Part shown: one piece after another, positions 50,257-62,500 of the stretch
Layout: every line of letters begins with the position of its first letter
Numbering within the stretch: position 1 is the stretch's first letter
Source: Streptomyces wuyuanensis
GTDB taxonomy: Bacteria > Actinomycetota > Actinomycetes > Streptomycetales > Streptomycetaceae
Length of the DNA stretch: 64,000 nucleotides
Assembly (NCBI RefSeq): GCF_900103455.1
Contig: NZ_FNHI01000016.1
Span: 62,001-126,000, forward strand
Direction of reading: 5' to 3'
Program-made: the position numbers and the translations under genes
The notes under the pieces: model-generated
The model's input: only the letters and a program-made list of their open reading frames with translations
Told to the model about the DNA's origin: nothing
Databases searched by the model: none

Positions 50257-50513
50257 CCGCGTCCAACCTCGTCCCCGTCCCGATTCCCGACGGTGTGGCC
50301 GCCCTGATCGGGTCCTGCATGCCGCTCGGCGTGCTGCAGGCGGAGATCGACGCCGAGTGCGCGGCGCGCGAGGCCATGCGGTTCCGGGCACCGCTCTGCG
50401 GCGAGGACCAGGTCGACCGCGAGCACGCCCTGGCCGCGCTCGCCCGGGCGAACAAGATCCTCGCCGCCTACAACCCGGGGCTGGTGGTGCGTCCCGGCGG
50501 GCCGCGCTCGTAG
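50253..50513 (+). CDS. Small conserved-looking protein of unknown function
   Basis: The product is 86 residues from the GTG at 50253; AAAAGGA is seven bases upstream. It is soluble and probably helical: LVPVPIPDGVAALIGSCMPLGVL, then AEIDAECAAREAMRF and a DQVDREHALAALARANKILAAY helix. Two cysteines are widely spaced. I do not recognise it. The reading frame has strong third-position GC bias and a good ribosome site, so I take it as real. It may be translationally coupled to the 14-codon frame upstream. Confidence 0.65.
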   Translation: MTASNLVPVPIPDGVAALIGSCMPLGVLQAEIDAECAAREAMRFRAPLCGEDQVDREHALAALARANKILAAYNPGLVVRPGGPRS

Positions 50514-50636
50514 GCCGACACGGCGGGCGCCGTGACCGGACCCCGGGCCCCTGCCGTCGACCGCCGGCGGGAATCTGTTGACACCTGGCACTCCCGCCAC
50601 TGTCAGGGGTCCGGGGCCCGCCGTTAGCGTCACTGC

Positions 50637-51086
50637 GTGACCAAGATCCTTCTTATCGTCCACGTCCTGGCCGCGATCATCGCCGTGGGTCCGGTGACCG
50701 TGGCGGCCAGCATGTTCCCCCCGACCGGCCGGCAGGTCATCGCCTCGCCCGAGGACGAGCGGGCCCGCGCCGTCCTGAAGAACCTCCATGGCGTTTGCCG
50801 GGCGTACGCGCTCGTCGGCGTCACCGTCCCGGTCTTCGGGCTCGCCACCGCGATGCAGCTCGGCGTGCTCGGCGACGCCTGGCTGATCGTCTCGATCGTG
50901 CTCACCGCCGCGGCCGCCGCCGTCCTGGCGGCGCTGGTGCTGCCCCGGCAGAGCGCGGTGCTGGAAGGTCCCGCGGTGATAGCCGACACCAAGCGGCTGG
51001 CGATGTACACGGGGATCTTCAACCTGCTGTGGGCGGTCGTCACCGCACTGATGATCGTGCGGCCGGGCTCGACGACGAGCGTCTGA
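50637..51086 (+). CDS. DUF2269-like small membrane protein
   Basis: The product is 149 residues from the GTG at 50637. Four hydrophobic helices are evident: ILLIVHVLAAIIAVGPVTVAASM, then YALVGVTVPVFGLATAMQ, LIVSIVLTAAAAAVLAALVL and IFNLLWAVVTALMIV (quoted separately). This is the usual size and layout of DUF2269 integral membrane proteins, whose function is unknown. TAGCGT at 50625-50630 lies six bases before the start, so a leaderless transcript is possible. A TTGACA at 50578-50583 is too far upstream to pair with it. Confidence 0.75.
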   Translation: MTKILLIVHVLAAIIAVGPVTVAASMFPPTGRQVIASPEDERARAVLKNLHGVCRAYALVGVTVPVFGLATAMQLGVLGDAWLIVSIVLTAAAAAVLAALVLPRQSAVLEGPAVIADTKRLAMYTGIFNLLWAVVTALMIVRPGSTTSV

Positions 51087-51361
51087 GGCCGTCCCGGGGT
51101 TCCGCGGGGCAGAACGACCCGACGGTCCACCGGCAGATGCCGGGAAGCCGCTCCACCGACCGCCCGGCCGGCGCGCGTTCGCGCCACACGGCGACGACAC
51201 CCGCGTACTGCGGGGCACGGCGCCGGCAGGAGGCCAACCGCCTTGCCTCGCACGGGGGTCGGGGTGCCGCGGACCCATCGGCCCCGGCCCGGCGACGGGC
51301 GGCGGCGCGCCGGTCCCGGCGTGCACGAGCCGCCCGCGGCGGGCGGGGTGGGCGGGGCGGC

Positions 51362-51787
51362 TCACTCCATGAAAGTGCCGTTCACATACACCCAGGCGCC
51401 GTCGTGCCGCTCGAAGTGGCTGCGCTCGTGAAGCTGTCCGGGATGACCGCCCTGGGTGTAGCGGGCGACGAAGGTGACCGTGCCGGTGGTGTGGAACACG
51501 CTGCCCTCGCCGGTGTCCCGGATCTCCAGGCCCGTCCAGCGCATCGCGGGCTCGAAGTCCACACCGCTCGGCCGGTAGTCGGGGTGCCAGGTGCGCAGCA
51601 GATAGGCCTCGTCACGGACGACGAAGGCGCAGTAGCGGGATCGCATCAGGAGTTCCGCGGTGGGGGCGGCGGACGCCCCGGCGTGGAACCTGCCGCAGCA
51701 GGCCCCGTACGCGGCGGGCAGTCCGCACGGGCAGGGCGAGCCGTCGGTGACGATGGGCTGCGGGGGGCGGGTGGTACGTCGGGCCAT
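51362..51787 (-). CDS. YchJ-family protein with SEC-C-type zinc motif
   Basis: The product is 141 residues from the ATG at 51787. The N-terminus carries CPCGLPAAYGACCGRFH, in which three cysteines and the histidine fit the SEC-C zinc-binding motif found in SecA and YchJ. It continues with the YchJ/UPF0225 core: AELLMRSRYCAFVVRDEAYLLRTWHP (quoted in parts), RWTGLEIRD, and the end HFERHDGAWVYVNG, an NTF2-like fold. Function is unknown. It is cytoplasmic. It is divergent from the Tat-exported FAD oxidoreductase, 125 bp away. Confidence 0.9.
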   Translation of the reverse strand: MARRTTRPPQPIVTDGSPCPCGLPAAYGACCGRFHAGASAAPTAELLMRSRYCAFVVRDEAYLLRTWHPDYRPSGVDFEPAMRWTGLEIRDTGEGSVFHTTGTVTFVARYTQGGHPGQLHERSHFERHDGAWVYVNGTFME

Positions 51788-51912
51788 GGGGCCATTGTGT
51801 CTTGACCGGTGTCGCGCTGGGTGAATGGGCCCGCGCGGCGCTTCCGGGTCACGGGGGCCGTCCCTATGCTCCTGCGCCGGACCTCACAGTTACCGTCGAG
51901 TAGGGGCTGGGC

Positions 51913-53694
51913 ATGGATCGGTTGGGAACCACGTCGGGAGCGACCCGGCGCACCTTCATCGCGGGAGCCGCGGCGGCCGGCTCCGCGGCCGCCCTCACCG
52001 CAGGGGCCTCGGCCGCGTCGGCGGCGCCCCGCGCGCCGCGGCCGTCCGTCGCCGTCCTGGGCGGCGGCGTCGCGGGGCTCACGGCGGCCCATGAACTGGC
52101 CGAGCGCGGCTTACCCGTGACCGTCTACGAGCGCAGAGCCCTGGGCGGCAAGGCCCGGAGCATGGACGTGCCGGACAGCGGCAGGGGCGGCCGGCGCCAT
52201 CTGCCCGCCGAGCACGGCTTCCGCTTCATCCCCGGCATCTACCACAACCTGCCGGACACGATGCGCCGCATCCCCTTCCCCGGCAACCGCAACGGCGTCT
52301 GGGACAACCTCGTCGCACCGCCGGAGATGTCGTTCGCCCGCACCGGCCGCGAGGACCTGCGCATCCCGCTCCCCTGGCCCGGTCACCGCCCGGCCGACCT
52401 CACGCTCGACGAGATCCGCCGCGCGCTGATCGCCTTCCTCGACACGGTCACCCACATCCCGCCGCACGAGACGGCGTACTTCGCGGGCCGCGGCCTGGTC
52501 TTCCTCACCAGCTGCGACGAACGGCGCAACGAGGCCTGGGAGCGTACGCCGTGGTGGGAGTTCATCAGGGCCGAGCGGATGTCGTACGACTACCAGCGCA
52601 TCCTCGCCGTGGGGCTGACCCGCAACATCGTGGCGACCAAGGCCGAGGAGGCCAGCACCCGGACGGTCGCCACCCTGCTGGAGGCGTTCGTCTTCAACGC
52701 GCTGGGGCGCGGCGCGGACGGCCCGCTGGACCGCGTCCTCAACGCCCCCACCAACGAGGCGTGGATCGACCCCTGGGTCGCCCATCTGCGGTCCCTCGGT
52801 GTGGAGTTCAGGGTCGGCTGGACCCTGCGCGAGCTCGCGTACGGTGACGGCCGCATCACCGGGGCGGTGCTGGAGGACCCGTCGGGGGCGCGCCGTACCG
52901 TCACCGCCGACCACTACGTCTCGGCCCTCCCCGTCGAGCACGCCCGCCGCACCTGGGGCCCGGCGCTGCGCGCCGCCGATCCGCAGCTCGCGCGCTGCGA
53001 CGCGCTGCAGACCGACTGGATGACGGGCATCCAGTTCTATCTGACGGAGCGTGCTCCGCTGCTCCACGGCCATCTCAACTGCATCGACTCGCCGTGGTCC
53101 CTGACCGCGATCCAGCAGGCCGAGCACTGGCCGCACCGCGACTTCCCGCGCGACTACGGCGACGGCTCCGCCGTCGACTGCCTGTCCGTGGACGTCTCCG
53201 AATGGGACCGGCCCGGCATCCTCTACGGGAAGACCGCCAAGCAGTGCACGCGCGAGCAGGTCGCCCGGGAGGTGTGGGCACAGCTGAAGGCCGCGCTCAA
53301 CGACACGGGCCGCACCGTGCTGAAGGACGGCGCCCTGCACTCCTGGTTCCTGGATCCGGGTGTCGACGGCCTCGGCACGCCGGAGCCGACGAACGACGAC
53401 GAGCTGCTGATCCACCCGGTGGGGACCTTCCACAACCGCCCCAGCGCGGCCACGGCGGTCCCCAACCTCCACCTCTCCGGGGACTTCGTCTCCGTCGACA
53501 TCGACCTGGCCACCATGGAGGGCGCCAACGCCTCCGCCCGCGCGGCCGTCAACGCCCTTCTGGACCGGATCGGTTCGCCCGCCGAACGCTGCACGATCAA
53601 GCCCCTGTTCCGGGCCCCGGAGCTGGAGCACCTGAAGCGCCACGACCGCTCGCGGTACCGGCTGGGGCTGCGGAACCTGTTCGATCTGGGGTAG
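51913..53694 (+). CDS. Tat-exported FAD-dependent amine-oxidase-like oxidoreductase
   Basis: The product is 593 residues from the ATG at 51913. The N-terminus TRRTFIAGAAAAGSAAALTAGA is a twin-arginine signal (RR at residues 12-13). The FAD Rossmann motif VAVLGGGVAGLTAAHELAERG (quoted in part) follows near 46, with VTVYERRALGGKARS completing the ADP-ribose site. The C-terminal LHLSGDFVSVDIDLATMEGAN segment is the second FAD contact. Family relatives include 15-cis-phytoene desaturase and hydroxysqualene dehydroxylases. Substrate is unknown, but export of an already folded flavoprotein suggests an extracytoplasmic lipid or isoprenoid. It is convergent with the YunG-hydrolase gene. Confidence 0.88.
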   Translation: MDRLGTTSGATRRTFIAGAAAAGSAAALTAGASAASAAPRAPRPSVAVLGGGVAGLTAAHELAERGLPVTVYERRALGGKARSMDVPDSGRGGRRHLPAEHGFRFIPGIYHNLPDTMRRIPFPGNRNGVWDNLVAPPEMSFARTGREDLRIPLPWPGHRPADLTLDEIRRALIAFLDTVTHIPPHETAYFAGRGLVFLTSCDERRNEAWERTPWWEFIRAERMSYDYQRILAVGLTRNIVATKAEEASTRTVATLLEAFVFNALGRGADGPLDRVLNAPTNEAWIDPWVAHLRSLGVEFRVGWTLRELAYGDGRITGAVLEDPSGARRTVTADHYVSALPVEHARRTWGPALRAADPQLARCDALQTDWMTGIQFYLTERAPLLHGHLNCIDSPWSLTAIQQAEHWPHRDFPRDYGDGSAVDCLSVDVSEWDRPGILYGKTAKQCTREQVAREVWAQLKAALNDTGRTVLKDGALHSWFLDPGVDGLGTPEPTNDDELLIHPVGTFHNRPSAATAVPNLHLSGDFVSVDIDLATMEGANASARAAVNALLDRIGSPAERCTIKPLFRAPELEHLKRHDRSRYRLGLRNLFDLG

Positions 53695-53816
53695 CGCCTC
53701 CCCGGGCGGCGCGGTGTGACGGCGGGTCCGGGCCCGTGAGGTGCCGGGGCCGGGAGGAGATCCGTTCACCGGCCCGGGACGGCCCACGCCCCGGCGGCCG
53801 GCCACGGCGCCCGGAG

Positions 53817-54989
53817 TCACAGACCGGCGAGGAAGTCCCTGACGACGGCCGCGTACTCCACGGGTGCGGTGTCGTGGACCGTGTGTCCCGCCTCGAGTTC
53901 GACGAGGCGGGTGCGGGGCCGCCGGTCCACCATGGCCCTGGCGTGCCCGGTGCCGAGGACGTCGCTCCGGGTGCCTCGGATCAGCAGGGCGGGGCAGTCG
54001 CCGGCCAGCCAGTCGTGCCAGTGGTCGCCGTTGAGCCGGCGCTGGGAGGCGGCCATGTCCTCGGGCGCGAAGGCGAGTCCCCACCCGTCGGAGTACTCGC
54101 GGATGGCGTCCGTGAGGTACGGGGCCGACCCGGCCAGGCCCCGGACGAGCGCCGCGCGGGTCGGCGCCCGCTCCGGCCAGGACAGGCAGAACGAGAGGTC
54201 GTCGTCGACCTCGGCGCCGATGTCCTCCACGACCAGCGCAGTGACGAGACCCGGGTGCCGGGCGGCCAGCTGGTAGGCGTTGACCCCGCCGAGCGAGTGT
54301 CCGAGGACCACCAGGTTCTCCAGGCCGAGCCGGGCGGCGAGTGCGGCGGCGTCACCGACGTAGCCTTCGCGGGAGAAGTCCGCCGGCCGGTCCGAATGGC
54401 CGTGGCCCCGCTGGTCGGGTGCGATGACCCGCCAGTCGGGGGCCAGTTCGCGGGCCAGCCGGTCGAACGTCCGCGCCTCCCCGAAGTGGCCGTGGAGGGC
54501 GAGCAGGGGCCGCCCCGGGCCCCCGTGGTCGAGGTAGGACAGGAGCCGTCCGTCGATGCGCATCGCGTGACGGGCCGGTTCCTCCGCGGTCGCGGCGGAC
54601 AGCGCACCCAGGCGTTGCCCCACGCGTGCGCGAAGAGTCCGGTAGGCGTCCCCACGACGCAGCGGCCGGCCCACGGGCCGCTCGACCACCCTGACGGGGG
54701 TGACCGTCTGCCCTCGCCGGAACTGCTCGCGGGTCAGGTCGACTTCGAGGCCGCCGGGGAGACGGTTCCACCAGTGGTGTCCGTGCTGTTCGCCGCCGAG
54801 ACGCACCTCGCCGAGGACGAGGTCCCCACCGAGCAGGTCGTGGACGACCAGTGCGGTGATGTCGCAGTGCCCCCAGGCCGGATTCCCGCTGGTCCAGGGG
54901 GCGCGCTCGAGGTCGTCGGGTGAGCAGGTCCCGGCGGACCAGCTCTGCCGCAGGGCCTGTTCGATGTCGGTGAGCAGCCACGTCGCCAT
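53817..54989 (-). CDS. YunG-like domain fused to an alpha/beta hydrolase
   Basis: The product is 390 residues from the ATG at 54989 (GTG three codons earlier is possible). Residues about 5-95 follow the YunG family: QSWS, NPAWGHCDITALVVHD with C42, HHWWNRLPGG with H71/H72, and LEVDLTREQF with D84; this C-H-D order is papain-like. A linker with an Arg-rich helix follows. From about 145 the protein is a canonical alpha/beta hydrolase: LLALHGHFG, APDQRGHGHSDRP, nucleophile S232 in GHSLGG, and a terminal AGHTVHDTAP histidine. Two candidate catalytic domains in one chain is unusual. Cytoplasmic; partners unknown. Confidence 0.82.
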   Translation of the reverse strand: MATWLLTDIEQALRQSWSAGTCSPDDLERAPWTSGNPAWGHCDITALVVHDLLGGDLVLGEVRLGGEQHGHHWWNRLPGGLEVDLTREQFRRGQTVTPVRVVERPVGRPLRRGDAYRTLRARVGQRLGALSAATAEEPARHAMRIDGRLLSYLDHGGPGRPLLALHGHFGEARTFDRLARELAPDWRVIAPDQRGHGHSDRPADFSREGYVGDAAALAARLGLENLVVLGHSLGGVNAYQLAARHPGLVTALVVEDIGAEVDDDLSFCLSWPERAPTRAALVRGLAGSAPYLTDAIREYSDGWGLAFAPEDMAASQRRLNGDHWHDWLAGDCPALLIRGTRSDVLGTGHARAMVDRRPRTRLVELEAGHTVHDTAPVEYAAVVRDFLAGL

Positions 54990-55025
54990 GGCGCCCACTC
55001 TCGCAGGCGGGGCTGACAGCGGGTG

Positions 55026-57983
<2,958 letters not shown>

Positions 57984-58022
57984 CGGAGGGTCCCCCTCGG
58001 ACAGGGCCGCATGCCAGGACAG

Positions 58023-58058
58023 CGACAGTATTCAACGGTTTCCGACAGAATCCAACGG
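58023..58058. promoter_or_regulatory. Pair of 16-bp direct repeats in glycosidase promoter region
   Basis: CGACAGTATTCAACGG (58023-58038) and CGACAGAATCCAACGG (58043-58058) differ at two positions and repeat every 20 bp, about two helical turns. They sit 39-75 bp upstream of the GH2 start and on the far side of the GH4 promoter. They are likely operator sites for a sugar-responsive regulator. Confidence 0.55.
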
Positions 58059-58231
58059 CCGAGGGGAAGGGAGATCCGGGCACCGGCCGCGGGGTGCGCA
58101 TTCCGCGGGGAGGCGGTCGCGTTCTCGCGCGAACGACGCCGAGGTGACAGCGTTGGGGCAGGACAGGGCAGGAGCGAGCCGGGCGGGGACGGCGGCCCGG
58201 CGCGTGCGCCAGGCAGGAGGAAGGGCGCGGG

Positions 58232-59560
58232 ATGAGGCTGACGATTCTGGGCGGCGGAGGCTTCCGCGTGCCGCTGGTGTACGGCGCGCTCCTCGGCGAC
58301 CACGACGAGGGCCGGGTCACCCGGGTCACCCTCCACGACCTCGACGGGACCCGGCTCCGCGCCGTCGCCACGGTCCTGGCCGAGCAGGCCTCGGGGGTGC
58401 CGGACGCTCCCGTGGTCGAGGTCACCACCGACCTCGACGAGGCCCTGCGCGGCGCCGACTTCGTGTTCTCCGCGATCCGGGTCGGCGGGCTGGAGGGACG
58501 CGCCGCCGACGAGCGGGTGGCGCTCGCCGAGGGCGTGCTGGGCCAGGAGACGGTCGGCGCCGGCGGCATCGCGTACGGCCTGCGGACGGTGCCGGTGGCG
58601 ACGGACATCGCCCGCCGGGTGGCCGCGCTCGCGCCCGACGCGTGGGTCATCAACTTCACCAACCCCGCGGGACTGGTCACCGAGGCCATGTCCCGGGTGC
58701 TCGGCGACCGGGTCATCGGGATCTGCGACTCACCCGTCGGGCTCGGCCGGCGCGTGGCACGCGCCCTCGGCGCGGACCCCGGCCGGGTGTGGACGGACTA
58801 CGTCGGCCTCAACCACCTGGGCTGGCTGCGCGGACTGCGGGTGGCCGGCCGGGACGAGCTGCCGCGCCTGTTCGCCGACCCGGAGGCGCTCGGCTCCCTC
58901 GAGGAGGGCAGGCTGTTCGGCACGGACTGGCTGCGCTCGCTCGGCGCGATCCCCAACGAGTACCTGCACTACTACTACTTCAACCGCGAGACCGTGCAGG
59001 CGTACCGCCGGGCGGAACGCACCCGCGGGGTCTTCCTCCGCGACCAGCAGGCCGGTTTCTACGCCGAACCCTCCCTGAAGCGCTGGGAGTCCACCCTCGC
59101 GGAGCGCGAGGCCACCTACATGGCCGACAACCGCGAGGCGTCCGGGGCGGGCCGACGGGCCGACGAGGACCTGGAGTCGGGCGGCTACGAGAAGGTCGCG
59201 CTGGCCCTGATGCGCGCCGTCGCCCGCGACGAGCGCGCCACGCTGATCCTCAACGTCCGCAATCGCACGACCCTTTCCGTACTCGACGCGGACGCCGTGA
59301 TCGAGGTGCCCTGCCTCGTCGACGCCAACGGCGCCCATCCGTACGCCGTCGATCCGCTGCCGGGCCATGCCACCGGCCTGGTCACCGCGGTGAAGGCCGT
59401 CGAACGGGAGGTCATGACGGCCGCGGAGAGCGGGTCGCGCGCCGCCGCCGTGCGGGCCTTCGCCCTGCACCCCCTGGTCGACTCCGTCACCGTCGCCCGC
59501 CGTCTGCTGGACGGGTACACCGCCGTACACCCCGGTCTCGCCCACCTCAACCGGAAGTAG
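58232..59560 (+). CDS. GH4 NAD-dependent 6-phospho-glycosidase
   Basis: The product is 442 residues from the ATG at 58232; GGAGGAAG lies upstream. The N-terminal NAD motif is ILGGGGFRVPLV (residues 5-16). Metal and catalytic residues typical of GH4 are present: NFTNPAG near 141-147, C165 in GICDSPVG and H195 in GLNHLGW. The enzyme class oxidises C3 of the glycone, eliminates the aglycone and reduces again, using NAD and Mn2+. 6-phospho-beta-glucosidase is the most likely activity. It is followed after 10 bp by the GH38 gene, so they form a two-gene operon divergent from lacZ. Confidence 0.93.
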   Translation: MRLTILGGGGFRVPLVYGALLGDHDEGRVTRVTLHDLDGTRLRAVATVLAEQASGVPDAPVVEVTTDLDEALRGADFVFSAIRVGGLEGRAADERVALAEGVLGQETVGAGGIAYGLRTVPVATDIARRVAALAPDAWVINFTNPAGLVTEAMSRVLGDRVIGICDSPVGLGRRVARALGADPGRVWTDYVGLNHLGWLRGLRVAGRDELPRLFADPEALGSLEEGRLFGTDWLRSLGAIPNEYLHYYYFNRETVQAYRRAERTRGVFLRDQQAGFYAEPSLKRWESTLAEREATYMADNREASGAGRRADEDLESGGYEKVALALMRAVARDERATLILNVRNRTTLSVLDADAVIEVPCLVDANGAHPYAVDPLPGHATGLVTAVKAVEREVMTAAESGSRAAAVRAFALHPLVDSVTVARRLLDGYTAVHPGLAHLNRK

Positions 59561-59570
59561 GTGCTGAGAG

Positions 59571-62500
59571 ATGCACGACGAACGGCACAGGATCGAGCAG
59601 CGCGTCGCGCGCGTGCTGGAGCAGCGCATCCGGCCGGTGATCCACGCGGACTCCGTGCCGCTGACCGTGACGGCCTGGCAGGTGCCCGGCGAGCCCGTGC
59701 CGTTCGAGGAGGCGCGGGAGGCCGCGTACGAGCCGTTCACGGTGGGCACCGCGTGGGGTCCGCCGTGGGGGACCACCTGGTTCCGGGTCGCCGGCGGGGT
59801 GCCCCCGGCCTGGGCGGGCCGGCGCGTGGAGGCCTGGTTCGACCTGGGGTTCACCAGCGGCTGGCCGGGGAACCAGGCCGAGGCGCTCGTCCATCTCCCG
59901 GACGGCACACCCGTGAAGGCCGTCAACCCGCAGAACCAGTACGTGCCGATCGCCTCCCCGGCGGCGGGCGGCGAACGGATCGACTTCCTGATCGAGGCCG
60001 CCTCCAACCCGGACATCCTCAAGGACCGCTTCCGCTCCCCCACCCCGATGGGCGACAGGCGCACGGCGGGCAGCGCGCCGCTCTACACCTTCGCGCGGGC
60101 CGATCTCGCCGTGCTCGACGAGGACGTCTGGCACCTGTCGCTCGACATGCAGGTGCTGCAGGAGCTGATGCTGGAGCTCAGCGAGCACGAGCCGCGCCGT
60201 CACGAGATCATGTACACCCTGGAGCGGGCGCTGGACGTGCTCGACCTCGACGACGTGCCGGGAACGGCGGCCGCGGCACGGGACGTCCTCGCCGAGGCCC
60301 TCGCCCGGCCCGCCCACGCCAGCGCGCACACCCTGTCGGCGGTCGGGCACGCCCACATCGACAGCGCCTGGCTGTGGCCGATCCGGGAGACCAAGCGGAA
60401 GGCGGCCCGGACGTTCTCCAACGTCACCTCGCTGGCGAAGGAGTACCCCGAGTTCGTCTTCGCCTGCTCGCAGGCGCAGCAGTACGCGTGGGTGCGGGAC
60501 AACCATCCGCAGGTGTGGGCGGGCATCAAGGAGGCCGTGGCGAACGGGCAGTGGGCGCCCGTCGGCGGGATGTGGGTGGAGGCGGACGGCAATCTGCCCG
60601 GCGGCGAGGCGCTGGCCCGGCAGCTCGTGCACGGGAAGCGCTTCTTCCTCGACGAGTTCGGCATCGAGACGCACGGCGTGTGGCTGCCGGACTCGTTCGG
60701 CTACACCGCGGCCTATCCGCAGCTCGCGAAACTCGCCGGGATGAGCTGGTTCCTGACCCAGAAGCTCTCCTGGAACCAGACCAACAAGCTGCCCCACCAC
60801 ACCTTCTGGTGGGAGGGCATCGACGGCTCGCGGATCTTCACCCATTTCCCGCCCGTCGACACCTACAACGTGGTCTTCTCCGGGCGGGAGATGGCCCACG
60901 CGGTGCGCAACTACCAGGACAAGGGGCGGGGCACGCGGTCGCTGGCCCCGTTCGGCCACGGCGACGGCGGCGGCGGCCCCAACAGGGAGATGCTGGAGCG
61001 GGCCCGGCGGCTGGCCGACCTGGAGGGCTCGGCGAAGGTCGTCGTCGAGCACCCGGACGCCTTCTTCGAGGCGGCGCGGGCGGAGTACGCGGGCCACGCC
61101 GACGCCCCGGTGTGGTCGGGGGAGCTGTACCTGGAGCTGCACCGTGCCACCTACACCTCGCAGGCCCGCACCAAGCAGGGCAACCGGCGCAGCGAACACG
61201 CCCTGCGCGAGGCCGAGCTGTGGGCGACGGCGGCGGCCCTGCACGTGCCCGGGTACGCCTACCCTTACGCGGAGCTGGACCGGCTGTGGAAGACGGTGCT
61301 GCTGCACCAGTTCCACGACATCCTGCCGGGCTCGTCGATCGCCTGGGTCCACCGGGAGGCCGAGACGGAGTACGCCCGGGTCGCTAAGGAGCTGGAGGCG
61401 CTGACCGCACAGGCCCTGGAGGCGGTGAGCGGGGCAGGGCGGGTCGAGCCGTGGGCGTACAACGCGGGGCCCCGGGACCGGGCCGAGGTCGTACGGCTGC
61501 CGTCGGTCCTGGCGGATGTCCTCGACCCGGGCCTGCCCAGGCTGTCCGACGGCTCGGCCGCCGTCGCCGTGGCGGTTCCGGCCTCCGGATCGGCCCGGAT
61601 CACCCCTGAGATCCCGTCGCAGCCGCCGGTCAAGATGACGAACCGGGCCTTGGACAACGGCCTCGTGCGGGTCGAGCTCGCCGACGACGGCACCTTCACC
61701 TCCGTACGCGACCTCGTCGCCGGCCGCGAGGTGCTGGCGCCCGGCGGCAAGGGCAACCTGCTGCGGCTGCACAGCGACCTGCCGAACTACTGGGACGCCT
61801 GGGACATCGACAAGCACTATCTGGCCCGGTACACCGACCTGCTGGAGGGGGCCACGATCAGGATCGCCGACGACAGCCCGCTGCTCGGCGCCCTGCGTGT
61901 GGAGCGGACCTTCGGCCGGGGCTCGCGGATCGTGCAGACCGTCAGCCTGCGGGCAGGCAGCCGCCGCGTCGACATCGACACCGAGATCGACTGGCACGAG
62001 GCGGAGAAGATCCTCAAGGCCGCCTTCCCGGTCGACGTGCACGCGGAACGCTCCACCGCCGAGATCCAGTTCGGCCACGTCCACCGGCCGACGCACACCA
62101 ACACCAGCTGGGAGGCGGCCCGTTTCGAGGTCTACGGCCACCGCTGGGTGCACATCGGCGAGAACGGCTACGGCGTCGCGGTCCTCAACGACTCGACGTA
62201 CGGGCACGACGTGACCCGTACGACGCGCGAGGAGGACGGCGGCACGACCACGACCGTCCGGCTGAGCCTGGTACGCGCGCCCCGCATCCCGGACCCCGAG
62301 GCGGACCAGGGCCCGCACCGCTTCACCTACGCGCTGCTGCCCGGAGCGACGGTCGAGGAGGCCATCGCGGAGGGGTACGCCCTGAACCTGCCGCTGCGGA
62401 TCGGTCCCGGCGGTGCCGACGTGCCACCGGTGGTGACGACGGACGGCCCCGCGGTCCTGGTGGAAGCGGTGAAGCTCGCCGACGACGGTTCGGGCGACGT

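Noticed and set aside
50588..50596. CIRCE-like half site (TGGCACTCC) upstream of 50637
   Set aside because: The second inverted arm of a CIRCE element is absent, so heat-shock control by HrcA is not supported.
50578..50630. TTGACA with TAGCGT as a promoter for the DUF2269 gene
   Set aside because: The spacing is 41 bp, far too long for a sigma-70-type promoter; only the -10-like element near the start is retained as a possibility.
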